In this document: positions 21,829 through 29,375 of the stretch, piece after piece
How positions within the stretch are numbered: position 1 is the stretch's first letter
How the letters are laid out: the number at the start of each line of letters is the position of its first letter
NCBI GenBank assembly: GCA_014240375.1
Contig: JAAZXB010000022.1
Coordinates: forward strand, 1-33,954
Source: Planctomycetota bacterium
Lineage (GTDB): Bacteria; Planctomycetota; UBA8108; UBA1146
DNA: 33,954 nt
Reading direction: 5' to 3'
Notes under the pieces: generated by a model
Seen by the model: the letters and a program-made list of their open reading frames with translations, nothing else
Databases searched by the model: none
Told to the model about the DNA's origin: nothing
Translations under genes and position numbers: made by a program

Positions 21829-22272
21829 TCAGGACGACGTGTACCAGACTGGAGTCGAGTCGGAGTTCGGTGTCGGCTTCAGAGTCACCGAGACGGTCAC
21901 CGTGTCTTCGAGAGGCTCGGACCGACTGAAGGCCGAGACGGCCGCGATCATCCGAAGGCCTTGCGAGCCGGCTGTCGCCTCAGGCCCATCTAAAGCGATC
22001 ACGTCGAGCGACGTCCCGTCGAAGAAAGCCGTCTTAATTGCCGTGAAGGCCGCATCGGAAGAGTCGGCCGCGAGCTCGAACTCGATCGAGCCGTCCTTCA
22101 AAGCCTGAATCGTCTCCCGCCATCCGTCGGAGCCGCGAGTTGAAGCGTCGGCCTCTCCGGCTTCGAGGGAGAGAGTAACATCCCGAGCGTTGTCGATCGC
22201 GGACCATACTGGGACCGCAAACGTCCCCGTGTTGTAGCTAAGTTCACAATTGAGGCCGACTGTCTTCGCCAT
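21829..22272 (-). CDS. Major tail tube protein
   Basis: A 147-aa protein: MAKTVGLNCELSYNTG, WSAIDNARDVTLSLEAGEADASTRGSDGW, ALKDGSIEFEL, a predicted beta-barrel with late AFSRSEPLEDTVTVSVTLKPT. This matches the phage tail tube family of about 140-150 aa. It forms hexameric rings stacked on the tape measure. ATG 22272 has GGAG upstream. The chaperone and tape measure follow directly. Confidence 0.85.
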   Translation of the reverse strand: MAKTVGLNCELSYNTGTFAVPVWSAIDNARDVTLSLEAGEADASTRGSDGWRETIQALKDGSIEFELAADSSDAAFTAIKTAFFDGTSLDVIALDGPEATAGSQGLRMIAAVSAFSRSEPLEDTVTVSVTLKPTPNSDSTPVWYTSS

Positions 22273-22311
22273 TGTTTCGCTCCTTCTCTGTGTCCGCGAG
22301 TTCTCTCTCTC

Positions 22312-22728
22312 TCAATCGATCGGATCTCCGAGATCGAGAGAGTAGATTCTCCCATGATCCGGCCGCTCCGCCTGTTCCGCCTTTTCCGTTGTCCGTCTCT
22401 CCCGAAGGACGTCGAGGATCATCGATCCACCGACAGGGATCGCCGCTCCCGATCCGACGAGAGCCGCTCCGATCGCGAGCTTTGCCAGTGTCCCGAGGCT
22501 CGGCTTCCGCTCTTGTATGTTGTAAATCGGAGAGTCGACCGAGATGTCTCCCACTGGTTCCCCCCTCTCTTCGAGGGAGTCTCCGGAGTGTCTCCGATTT
22601 ATCGTCTCCCTCAGTGTCTCATTATGCTCCGCCTGTCGTTCGAGAAGCTCTTGTTGATGTTGAACGTGTCGAAGCCGAAGAGCGTCCCGAGCCTTCAGGA
22701 TCGAAGGAGTTGTCTCTCCGTTGTCCAT
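22312..22728 (-). CDS. Membrane-anchored hypothetical protein (138 aa)
   Basis: ATG 22728 has AGGGGGGAGACG upstream. A basic helical N-terminal half (LKARDALRLRHVQHQQELLERQAEHNETLRE) is coiled-coil-like. Near the C-terminus LAKLAIGAALVGSGAAIPVGGSMILDVL is a long hydrophobic, Gly/Ala-rich helix able to span a membrane. The tail RERRTTEKAEQAERPD is charged. It could be a holin or spanin part or a virion membrane peptide. No family was recognised. Confidence 0.65.
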   Translation of the reverse strand: MDNGETTPSILKARDALRLRHVQHQQELLERQAEHNETLRETINRRHSGDSLEERGEPVGDISVDSPIYNIQERKPSLGTLAKLAIGAALVGSGAAIPVGGSMILDVLRERRTTEKAEQAERPDHGRIYSLDLGDPID

Positions 22729-22825
22729 CGTCTCCCCCCTGTCCGAAGTCGCGAGACAGAGCCGCCGACATCTCCTCGATGAAGTCGCGAGACAGAGCCG
22801 CCTGTCGTTCGAGCCAGTCGACCAC
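22622..22825 (-). CDS. Possible small ORF with internal 12-residue repeat (67 aa)
   Basis: GTG 22825 overlaps the previous stop and has GGGGGA close by. The first 35 residues, with AALSRDF twice in a 12-residue period (AALSRDFIEEMS), look like a coded amphipathic helix. After about residue 40 it overlaps the downstream gene and turns into low-complexity sequence. A 22-bp direct repeat underlies the peptide repeat. It may be a true short protein, or a leader for the next gene. Confidence 0.35.
   Translation of the reverse strand: MVDWLERQAALSRDFIEEMSAALSRDFGQGGDDGQRRDNSFDPEGSGRSSASTRSTSTRASRTTGGA
22745..22802 (-). repeat. 22-bp direct repeat, period 36 bp
   Basis: GAAGTCGCGAGACAGAGCCG followed by CC occurs at 22745-22766 and 22781-22802. 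The 36-bp spacing is a multiple of three, so the frame with AALSRDF is kept. Confidence 0.8.
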
Positions 22826-22826
22826 A

Positions 22827-23120
22827 TCATCCCCCCGGATTCACGTTCGGCTGATCCCGAGCGGATCTCTGTTGTAGGATCTCTGAGGCGAGAGCGTCCT
22901 TCTCCAGTCTCTGAGCCGCTGCCGCTCCGACGAGTCGAGACTCATTTAAGAACCCGAGTTGAGCTTGTTCTTGAACGAACGAGGCCGCGTTGTTAAGCCG
23001 GACCCCAGTGTGTCCGAGAATCCGAGCATTCTCCGCGAACGACTGATCAAGGACTTTTGAGATCGTTCCGTCGAGTGAGTCCGCCATTGTTCTCTCCCTC
23101 TCTTGTTTCTCGTGTTTCAT
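22827..23120 (-). CDS. Small hypothetical protein (97 aa)
   Basis: ATG 23120 overlaps the upstream stop by ATGA. A second Met at 23087 has GGGAGAG six bases upstream and may be the main start (86 aa, MADSLDGTISKVLDQS). The protein is mostly helical and Ala/Gln-rich (LNNAASFVQEQAQLGFLNESRLVGAAAAQRLEKD) with a Pro/Gly end. It lies between the envelope cassette and the tail tube. No family was recognised. Confidence 0.7.
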   Translation of the reverse strand: MKHEKQERERTMADSLDGTISKVLDQSFAENARILGHTGVRLNNAASFVQEQAQLGFLNESRLVGAAAAQRLEKDALASEILQQRSARDQPNVNPGG

Positions 23121-24565
23121 TCTGAGCCCTTCAGAAGCCGCTCGTCGAACCGTAAGACGAGAGGCGAGCCCCGAGGATAAACCTTCTCCCGAATGAGCCG
23201 GCCGGCCGAAGTCTCGATCCGGACTCCGATCGGCCGCTCTGTTCGACGTCTCAGATCATCGACCGATCGCCGAAGAGTCGCAAGATCGACGACCGGAGTC
23301 TCCGGACGGGATTCCATCTCGGAGATCCTGTCTCGGAGATCCTTCACGGACGCCATGAGCTCGTCGATCTCGGCCTTCGACGTCTCGGCCGGACCTGAGA
23401 CCCCTCGTCCCGTCTCGGCCTCCGGTGTATTCACCGCCATCCGAGGGACTCCGCAAGAGCCGAGGAGAGCCTTCACGGCCGCCGCCGAGTGATAACCGAC
23501 GAGACGACGTCTCTCGACTCCCTTGTGTAACACGATAAACGTCGGGACTTTTGTTACGTTCGCGCGTCGCATCTCCGCGATGTCGTCCTCGAACGTGAAG
23601 AACTGGGACTTCGGGAGACCGAGCTTCGGGAGCTCGATCCTCTTCCATTGTTGGCAAGGACCGCAAGTCGACGACGTGAAGAAGTGAATCCGACAGGCCG
23701 CTCCGCCTCCGGCCGCGATCCCGAAGACCAGAGGAGACCGGATCGCGATCCCGGCCGCTCCCCGGCCGTCTCCGACGATGAGACCGAGATGAGGATCGAA
23801 GGCCGCCGAGTGTGGAGCTTTGCAGGCATGATGGACACAAGACGAGCCCCCGGCCGTCTTCCAGTGTCTGGACCAGTCGACCTCCAGAGCGTCGGCCGAA
23901 TCATATCCGTAGAACCGCCTGAGAGCCGCGAGAGTCGAGGCTCCCGACTGGTCGACCTGCACCGCTCGAAGGAACGAGACGAACCGCTCCCGGCCGCCCT
24001 CGTGTCCCTCGATCAAGAACGAGACGATCGCGAGTCCCTCAGAATACAAATTCAGAAGCTTCTGAGAGTCCTGAGGATAATCGTCAGGACGTCCGACGAG
24101 TTCCCGGAAGGGAGTGAACCTCTTCGCCGCGATCGCCGCTCTGAGCCACTCTCTCTGTCTCTCGTGTTCCGTCTCGGACTCGACGTATATCGCCGCCCCT
24201 TCGTCGAGCCACCGAGGAAGAGGCCGACGGAGCTCCGAGGCGAATACAGTGTGAGAGACCTCATGAGGGATCGCCGTCGAGTCGAGCTCTTCCCGACTCC
24301 GAGCTCCGACCGACATCTTCCAGCCGAAGACTTCCCCACGATCGAAGATCATCTTCGTCGACCCGGAAGCCGAGGCCGCCTTCCGGACAGTGATCGGACA
24401 GGGAGCCGACCATCGACGGAACCTCTTCCCGAACCAGAAGCTCGCGAGAGCCTCTCTCGATCGCTCCGCGACCCCGACGGCCTGAGCATCTCCGGTGAAG
24501 TTCTGAGCTCCGGCCTGAGCCCCGAGGATGAGAACCGCGATCGTGATCGTGAGACTGATCTTCAT
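23117..24565 (-). CDS. Secreted gluzincin metallopeptidase fused to thioredoxin and coiled coil
   Basis: A 482-aa protein. Residues 1-21 are a signal peptide (MKISLTITIAVLILGAQAGA). The peptidase domain has HEVSH at 101-105 and WLDEGAAIYVES at 119-130, with Glu122 as third zinc ligand, the gluzincin (peptidase MA-like) pattern. A thioredoxin-like part shows RIHFFTSSTCGPCQQW (CGPC at 301-304) and a cis-Pro-like KVPTFIVLHKG. After copy 4 of the repeat element (VNTPEAE, about 378-384) comes a coiled coil (KAEIDELMASVKDLRDRISEM). It is exported, so it acts on envelope or outside proteins. Together with the lipase it could serve in lysis or entry. The last part may also be made from an internal start. 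Confidence 0.75.
   Translation of the reverse strand: MKISLTITIAVLILGAQAGAQNFTGDAQAVGVAERSREALASFWFGKRFRRWSAPCPITVRKAASASGSTKMIFDRGEVFGWKMSVGARSREELDSTAIPHEVSHTVFASELRRPLPRWLDEGAAIYVESETEHERQREWLRAAIAAKRFTPFRELVGRPDDYPQDSQKLLNLYSEGLAIVSFLIEGHEGGRERFVSFLRAVQVDQSGASTLAALRRFYGYDSADALEVDWSRHWKTAGGSSCVHHACKAPHSAAFDPHLGLIVGDGRGAAGIAIRSPLVFGIAAGGGAACRIHFFTSSTCGPCQQWKRIELPKLGLPKSQFFTFEDDIAEMRRANVTKVPTFIVLHKGVERRRLVGYHSAAAVKALLGSCGVPRMAVNTPEAETGRGVSGPAETSKAEIDELMASVKDLRDRISEMESRPETPVVDLATLRRSVDDLRRRTERPIGVRIETSAGRLIREKVYPRGSPLVLRFDERLLKGSE
23422..23436 (-). repeat. Five-copy start-associated element, copy 4 (inside the metallopeptidase/thioredoxin ORF)
   Basis: Same 15-bp core, followed on the sense strand by AGGCCGAG. 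It marks the join between the thioredoxin domain and a C-terminal coiled-coil segment of the 482-aa ORF, read as VNTPEAE. Possible internal starts are ATG 23440 (GGAG eight bases upstream) and ATG 23356. Confidence 0.85.
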
Positions 24566-25317
24566 CGTCTCCCCCGTTCGAGTGATTCCACATAGTTCCG
24601 GAGTCTATGATCTCGACGGCCGAGTCTCCGGGAGACCCCCCGAACTCCGTCGAGGAAGGACCGGATCGGAGAAGGCCGGAAGAGAATCCGGCCGCTCCGC
24701 GTATGGTAAACCGTCCGGCCTGTTCGAGCGTAAAATCCGAGAGCCCGAAGAAGAATCGGAGCTCTCGCGATCAAGTCCGAGCCGAAGACGTGAGAGAACG
24801 TCTCCGGGTTCACCCGATCGTAGGCTCTCGCGAAGTCCAGATCCCCGACGGCCGGAGCTCCGAACGTATGACAAGACCGGAGCGAGATCCCGAGCTCGGC
24901 CTTCAGGAGATACGACATCAGGAGAGCCTCGGCTCCGCCCTTCGAGTGTCCGCCGACATCGACGAACCCGTCGGCCGCGAGAAGACCGTCGACGACCGTC
25001 TTCGTCCCCTCATAAGCCTCGAAGACTCCGGCCGTGAAGCCCTTGTGTACCAGTCCGGGAAGACCGTCTCTCTCGGCGAGACCGATCCTCAGATCCCGAA
25101 GGAAGTCGTCCGGCTCTGAGCTCCCTCGGAAGGCGAGCCCGACGTCCGGACCATATCGACCGACGACGATCTCGACGGAGCCGAAGTCGATCGCGATCGC
25201 CTGATCGGCTCCCGTGATCCTCTCGGCCGATTCCTCGGCCTCTCCCGTCGCCGTGTTTCCATACGCACAAGCCGAGAGGAGAGAGAGTCGATGAGCGATC
25301 TCCGGATCGTATCTCAC
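24562..25317 (-). CDS. Class-3 lipase (alpha/beta hydrolase)
   Basis: A 251-aa protein. VGLAFRGSSEPDDFLRDLRI is the oxyanion strand. VGGHSKGGAEALL holds the nucleophile Ser125 in GxSxG. CHTFGAPAVGDLDFARAYD and SHVFGSDLIARAP give catalytic Asp181, and DHRLRNYVESL gives His237. The triad order matches fungal-type class-3 lipases (about 250 aa). It should hydrolyse acylglycerol or phospholipid esters. No signal peptide was seen; the gene upstream has a membrane helix that may help release. ATG overlaps on both sides (ATGA) tie it to the membrane protein and the metallopeptidase. Confidence 0.85.
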   Translation of the reverse strand: MRYDPEIAHRLSLLSACAYGNTATGEAEESAERITGADQAIAIDFGSVEIVVGRYGPDVGLAFRGSSEPDDFLRDLRIGLAERDGLPGLVHKGFTAGVFEAYEGTKTVVDGLLAADGFVDVGGHSKGGAEALLMSYLLKAELGISLRSCHTFGAPAVGDLDFARAYDRVNPETFSHVFGSDLIARAPILLRALGFYARTGRTVYHTRSGRILFRPSPIRSFLDGVRGVSRRLGRRDHRLRNYVESLERGRR

Positions 25318-25721
25318 AACGTTACCTCTCGACGGATCGAGTCGATCGAGTTCTTCGTCGTGTCTGAGATGTCGAGAGCGTCGACGACCTGTTCGAGAAC
25401 GTCGCAGGCATGGACCCCAGCCCGATGAAGTCGCACCGTCGAGAAGTTCGAGTCCGGGCTCTCGTGAAGCTCGACGAGATCCGCGAGAGTCCGAGTCCCG
25501 GCTCCGGCCGTCGCCGCGAGTGTCTCAGTCGACTCAGACAAGCTCTTGTGGGTCTCTTCGAGGGAGTCAATGAATTGAAGATGTCGTTCGCCGACTCTCG
25601 TAAGAATCCCGTCTCTCCGATCGAAGAGCCGGCGGAGAATGTAAGCCGCACCGATTCCGACGACCGTGAGAAGAGCCGTCGCGAGCCCGAACCGCTCCGC
25701 GATTGTCGTTAATGTTTCCAA
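25314..25721 (-). CDS. Single-span membrane protein, holin candidate (135 aa)
   Basis: One N-terminal transmembrane helix (FGLATALLTVVGIGAAYILRRLF, about 11-33) is followed by a basic stop-transfer (DRRDG) and a long helical, coiled-coil-like tail (ERHLQFIDSLEETHKSLSESTETLAA). Length and layout fit the one-helix holin-like or phage signalling-membrane group. The next two genes encode a lipase and a secreted peptidase, so a lysis cassette is plausible. Its stop overlaps the lipase start by ATGA. Confidence 0.65.
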   Translation of the reverse strand: METLTTIAERFGLATALLTVVGIGAAYILRRLFDRRDGILTRVGERHLQFIDSLEETHKSLSESTETLAATAGAGTRTLADLVELHESPDSNFSTVRLHRAGVHACDVLEQVVDALDISDTTKNSIDSIRREVTL

Positions 25722-25728
25722 CTCGTCG

Positions 25729-26247
25729 TCATCCCTTCGGGTTCGCCTTCTTCCATATCTCTGAGATATTCGACTTCTGTGTCTCGAAGGCCGGTAGCAT
25801 GAACGGCCGAGCCTCGATCCGAGCCCGGACTCGTTTCCCTGTCCGAAGATAATCGTCCCGATCGAACTTCCGCCGAGGACGAAGTCCCTTCTTGAGCGTG
25901 AGCTCTTCGACCATTGTCGAGCCCCCCTCTTCGAGGCTCTTCAGAGCCTCGGCTCCGCCCTTCCTTGAAGACATCAGGATCGGACCGATCAAGACGTTCT
26001 CGCGTCTCCTGTCCGCGTAAAAATAAATCGAGCTCCGGAGCCCCTTCTTCAAGTGTCCTCTCGGCGGACTTCCGGGAGACGACGTCTTCCCGGCTTTCCC
26101 CCCCGGCTTGATCGAGGCCTTCGACGTCCGCCGAGTGAAAGCCCCGAACTTTGCAAGGAAGCGTCTCTTCTTCGGATCCATCCGTCGGACGACTTCCTTC
26201 GAGTCGAAGAACGTCATCTTCACCGAGAACCCGACCGCTCCCGCCAT
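25729..26247 (-). CDS. HK97 gp10-like neck/tail-completion protein
   Basis: A 172-aa basic protein. FDSKEVVRRMDPKKRRFLAKFGAFTRRTSK, the motif KTSSPGSPPRGH, LRSSIYFYADRRRENVLIGP, ALKSLEEGGS and ARPFMLPAFE are the standard features of the HK97-gp10/gpZ-like family. It joins head and tail. ATG 26247 shares one base with the upstream stop (TAATG). Confidence 0.8.
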   Translation of the reverse strand: MAGAVGFSVKMTFFDSKEVVRRMDPKKRRFLAKFGAFTRRTSKASIKPGGKAGKTSSPGSPPRGHLKKGLRSSIYFYADRRRENVLIGPILMSSRKGGAEALKSLEEGGSTMVEELTLKKGLRPRRKFDRDDYLRTGKRVRARIEARPFMLPAFETQKSNISEIWKKANPKG

Positions 26248-26699
26248 TATGCGAACCCCCTGTATACGACCCGGACGACCGAGAGAGCGATCCGCTTCCG
26301 AAGGAGCTCCGGGATAAAGAGTCGAGCCTCCACCGAGAAGAAGAGGAGCTCTGTCGAGTCGTCGGGAGTTGAGATCGTCCGGTTCGGCTTCGACCTGAGA
26401 ACGCCGAGAACTTCCTCGACCGTCGCGAGCTGTGTCTCGATGTCCGTCGTCTCGGCATCGGCTCCGGCCAGACGTCGTCCGACCCCGACTTCGATTCCGT
26501 GATCTTCCGAGTCGGAGTTCCGAGTCGCTCGACCGAGATCGATCGAGGCTGGGAAGACCGAGCCCTTCGGAGACGTGAGATCATCCGGATCGAATTCCGG
26601 AACGAACGTCCGCGCGAACGTGATCCCCTCCGACAGCCCGGCCGCGTTTAAGAGTGAGACGACCGCGTCGGCCGCATCAATCGTCGTCTCAGTCGACAT
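26247..26699 (-). CDS. Tail-terminator-like (gpU-like) minor tail protein
   Basis: A 150-aa protein: DAADAVVSLLNAAGLSEGITFARTFVPEFD, VFPASIDLGRATRNSDSEDHGIEVGVGRRL, DIETQLATVEEVLGVLR, and a beta end LLFFSVEARLFIPELL. The helix-strand-helix-strand order matches tail-terminator proteins next to the gp10-like gene. The family match is by layout rather than a strict motif. It overlaps the upstream 86-aa gene by 11 bp. Confidence 0.65.
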   Translation of the reverse strand: MSTETTIDAADAVVSLLNAAGLSEGITFARTFVPEFDPDDLTSPKGSVFPASIDLGRATRNSDSEDHGIEVGVGRRLAGADAETTDIETQLATVEEVLGVLRSKPNRTISTPDDSTELLFFSVEARLFIPELLRKRIALSVVRVVYRGFA

Positions 26700-26949
26700 C
26701 GTCTGGACTCCACTCTTGTGATTGTAAAATCTCGCCCATCTCTTCGTGATTCAAAACAGGACCGACGTCCGGGATTAAAGCGACAGACTCCGGCTCGGAC
26801 CCATCGTATTTAACGAACGTCTGAGAACCGTCGACAGAGAATCGAAGAGTCTCTTCCGACGTAATCAGGACGTCCCCCCAGATAATCGAGCCGACCGAAG
26901 CCGTCGGGACCATCCGGAAGTATCTCTGATCGAAGCTGTCGTGAGCCAT
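26689..26949 (-). CDS. Small hypothetical protein (86 aa)
   Basis: ATG 26949 is ten bases after the LamG-like gene. The protein starts MAHDSFDQRYFRMVPTASVGSIIWGDVLITSEETLRF, with a beta pattern, and ends acidic (SPDDVD). Base composition is milder than that of the rest of the genome, close to the LamG-like gene. It may have arrived with that gene. No family was recognised. Confidence 0.7.
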   Translation of the reverse strand: MAHDSFDQRYFRMVPTASVGSIIWGDVLITSEETLRFSVDGSQTFVKYDGSEPESVALIPDVGPVLNHEEMGEILQSQEWSPDDVD

Positions 26950-26958
26950 CGTCTTCTC

Positions 26959-27918
26959 CTAGTGTCCGAATCTGGACTTTTGAGCGTCGTAGTTTTGTTC
27001 CACTTCTGCGGCTGACAGAGCGCTGCCCTTGTAAATCCTAGCTACGGCCAACGACCCCGGAACACACTTTGTCCCGTAAAAGTGCGCCATGAATCTCTGC
27101 TTCTTGGCCTGCGTTCCTTCGATTGCCCCGGTCTGGCCATCTGTTTCCTGGCCCACCAACACGCCATCTCGATACAGGTAGCCTTCGCCATCATCGGCAT
27201 GTACATAGACAATGTGATACCAAACATCCGTAGACCACGTCACCGTCGGCGTAAACGAACCCGTACCGTCTGGATGAGTCGTATGAATGTCCGGTGATCC
27301 CCCAGCCACTTCCCCCCACAATCGCATTTTGGTGTCAGTGTAGGAGACCATCCACAAGCCCATCCCCGTTCCACCGCCTGAATAACCCGCGCCGCCCAAT
27401 GTAGCGACAACAATTTCACTGCCGGTAAGACTGTCGAACTTAATCCACATCTCAAGTGTGCCGTTTGCTGTGTTGTAAATTTCGTTAGTCGTCTGTGCAT
27501 GCGTGAGATCATTTGTTCCATCGAATGCGAAACTTCCGCCGCCATCTGTCCCGTCAAAGACTGGCCCATTCACCAAATCAAAATCAGCGCCTGTTTCTGT
27601 CAGATCAGACCAGACAGTCCCGCTTCCCCCGTAACTATCAGAATCTCCCGCGTCGAGATGTAAGGCGAGATTTTCGGTCACAATCTCGCCACCGCTCGCG
27701 CTATCCGCTGGTTTCATACTCGCGCACAGATCGCCATCAGTACACATTCCCGAGCGGATCTTACCCGCACTGTTCACAATGCTTGACTTTATGTCTGCGG
27801 CGCTTGACGGATCGCCGCCTGTATAACTGGAAGTCGTGCATCCGCTCTTCAGGTTTCCGCTCCCATCGTGCCAGCCCTTCTTGAGATTCCCGGCTTTGAA
27901 CTCTGTCCACGAGACCAT
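26959..27918 (-). CDS. LamG/concanavalin-like jelly-roll virion protein, recently acquired (319 aa)
   Basis: The N-terminal 85 residues include KAGNLKKGWHDGSGNLKSG and two Cys motifs. Residues 85-300 form a LamG-like sandwich: LALHLDAGDSDSYGGSGTVWSDLT, FAFDGTNDL, GTLEMWIKFDS, VWYHIVYVHADDGEGYLYRDGVLVG, and a C-terminal LAVARIYKGSALSAAEVEQNYDA, the standard ending. Such domains bind glycans. The gene uses TTG, CTT and GGT codons and has only about 6 GATC in 900 bp, unlike the flanks. It sits between head-closure and tail-terminator genes and so looks inserted. A head fibre or decoration is inferred. Confidence 0.8.
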   Translation of the reverse strand: MVSWTEFKAGNLKKGWHDGSGNLKSGCTTSSYTGGDPSSAADIKSSIVNSAGKIRSGMCTDGDLCASMKPADSASGGEIVTENLALHLDAGDSDSYGGSGTVWSDLTETGADFDLVNGPVFDGTDGGGSFAFDGTNDLTHAQTTNEIYNTANGTLEMWIKFDSLTGSEIVVATLGGAGYSGGGTGMGLWMVSYTDTKMRLWGEVAGGSPDIHTTHPDGTGSFTPTVTWSTDVWYHIVYVHADDGEGYLYRDGVLVGQETDGQTGAIEGTQAKKQRFMAHFYGTKCVPGSLAVARIYKGSALSAAEVEQNYDAQKSRFGH

Positions 27919-28320
27919 TTAAGAACCCTCCGTCGTCGTGACCTTCGAGACCTCGACCGCGTGAACACGAAGAACCTGTCCGGACTTGTCCCAGAGTCTC
28001 GACGTCTCCCCGTTGAGCTCGAAGACGTCGAACGTCCGAGCGTAATCCGCGAACGTCTCGACGATCGTGTCTCCGCGTTCCGGACTCTCCCCGGCTCCGA
28101 TGATCGCCTCGATCTTCGTTCTCTCGATCAGATAGTCTCGGACCTTCATCTTCATCGAGCTCCCGTCTTCGTCGATCGCATCGATGAGAGTGTCTCCAGG
28201 GATCGCGAGAGCGATCGTCCCCGACGAGCCTCCCGGCCGCGAGTAAACGACAGAGACCCCCGACATCCGTTGAGCCGATCGGAATCCGATCAGTGAGCTC
28301 CGAGACTCGATCGACATCAT
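27919..28320 (-). CDS. Head-closure/head-tail connector-like protein (133 aa)
   Basis: It follows the major capsid gene and a hairpin. MSGVSVVYSRPGGSSGTIALAIPG, KVRDYLIERTKIEAIIGAGESPERGDTIVE, FDVFELNGETSRLWDKSGQVLRVHAVEV: the pattern Y-x-R...GDTI...FDV...W...R is common in phage head-completion proteins near the lambda FII position. Two adjacent Met codons (28320, 28317) follow GGGAGGGG. The family is inferred from pattern and place. Confidence 0.65.
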   Translation of the reverse strand: MMSIESRSSLIGFRSAQRMSGVSVVYSRPGGSSGTIALAIPGDTLIDAIDEDGSSMKMKVRDYLIERTKIEAIIGAGESPERGDTIVETFADYARTFDVFELNGETSRLWDKSGQVLRVHAVEVSKVTTTEGS

Positions 28321-28335
28321 CCCCTCCCATAGTAA

Positions 28336-28369
28336 ACGAGCCCCCCCGGCCGCGACCGGGAGAGCTCGT
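28336..28369 (-). terminator. Strong hairpin after the major capsid gene (14-bp stem)
   Basis: The sense strand ACGAGCTCTCCCGG pairs with CCGGGGGGGCTCGT around TCGCGG (two G-U pairs), followed by TTTACTATGG. It is probably a partial terminator or 3' stabiliser that keeps capsid mRNA above downstream genes. Confidence 0.7.
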
Positions 28370-28386
28370 GATCCTCAGTCTATCGA

Positions 28387-29316
28387 TCAGGCCACGACCG
28401 CTTCTGTCGACGTGATCGAATCCGTCGTGATGATCGGAACCCCGAACGACTCGGCGGGAAACGGAGCCGGAGCCCCTGTCCCGTTCGTCGCCGTTCGGCT
28501 TTGTTGGAGTTGTTTCAGGCTCGTCCGATTCAGAGCCAGAAACGAAGGACCGCGTCCCGCTGGGAATTGAGACAGAAGATCCGCGATCTTGTCGTCGTCG
28601 AGTGTCGCCGTCGCATCGATGTTACAGAGACGGCCGACCGAGAAGGCTCCGCCGATTTGCATCCCGAGCCACGCGAAGATTGGAGTCGCATAAACAGGAT
28701 ACCTGCCCGTAGCCCCGTCGATGAATTGGACGATCGACTCTCCGATCTCTATGTTTCCGTCCATTCCAGTGATCAGAGCCGCGTCCCGGAGATCGTTCCC
28801 CGTTCGGACAGCCCATACCGAAGACTGAGCTCCGACCGAGGCTCCCGTCCCGTCGACGACCATTGTGTCCGCGACCGCGTCGAGGCCGGCATTGTCCGCG
28901 AGTCCCGCGTATCCATTCGCGTCGTTCCCGACTCCGTATATCATCTGCTCCTCGGCCTCGAAGAAGCCCTCCCGGAGATGCTTCATTGCCTCTCGGCCGA
29001 TATAAGCCGGTGCTCCAAACCGATATTGATCCGCGATCGCCTTGTCGACGACGAACGAGCAGTCGAGGAGCTTGAGAGTCACAGTCACTTCGGTGTCGGT
29101 CGACTTCGTGTTCTCTCGTCCGTCGTTCACCGTCCGGAATCCGACCGTCGGAGCTCCTGTCTGTTTCAAGTATTTGTGAGTGTCTCCGTCCGTCGGCTCG
29201 GCCGCCATTGTCCGAAGGACCGGAGCTTCGTCGAGGAGATCGGAAATTCCATAGTCTGCGTTGTTCTGGTCGTTCACTTTCGCCAGATCGGCCAGTGTCA
29301 AAAATGAGTCCGCCAT
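28387..29316 (-). CDS. Major capsid protein (HK97-fold)
   Basis: A 309-aa protein placed after protease/scaffold, as expected. MADSFLTLADLAKVNDQNNADYGISDLLDEAPVLRTM is the N-arm. FRTVNDGREN and TDTEVTVTLKLLDCSFVVDKAIADQYRF lie where the E-loop and spine helix (EAMKHLREGFFEAEEQMIYG) are expected. The P-domain has QSSVWAVRTGNDLRDAALI, and IVQFIDGATGRYPVYATPIFAWLGMQIGG is a repeated feature of this capsid family. It forms the icosahedral shell. The ribosome site is AAAGG rather than a G-run. Confidence 0.85.
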   Translation of the reverse strand: MADSFLTLADLAKVNDQNNADYGISDLLDEAPVLRTMAAEPTDGDTHKYLKQTGAPTVGFRTVNDGRENTKSTDTEVTVTLKLLDCSFVVDKAIADQYRFGAPAYIGREAMKHLREGFFEAEEQMIYGVGNDANGYAGLADNAGLDAVADTMVVDGTGASVGAQSSVWAVRTGNDLRDAALITGMDGNIEIGESIVQFIDGATGRYPVYATPIFAWLGMQIGGAFSVGRLCNIDATATLDDDKIADLLSQFPAGRGPSFLALNRTSLKQLQQSRTATNGTGAPAPFPAESFGVPIITTDSITSTEAVVA

Positions 29317-29375
29317 GATTGTAACCTTTGCTCAAAGTTCGTTGATTTTCCCGCAAGTCGACCGACTTCGGCCGA

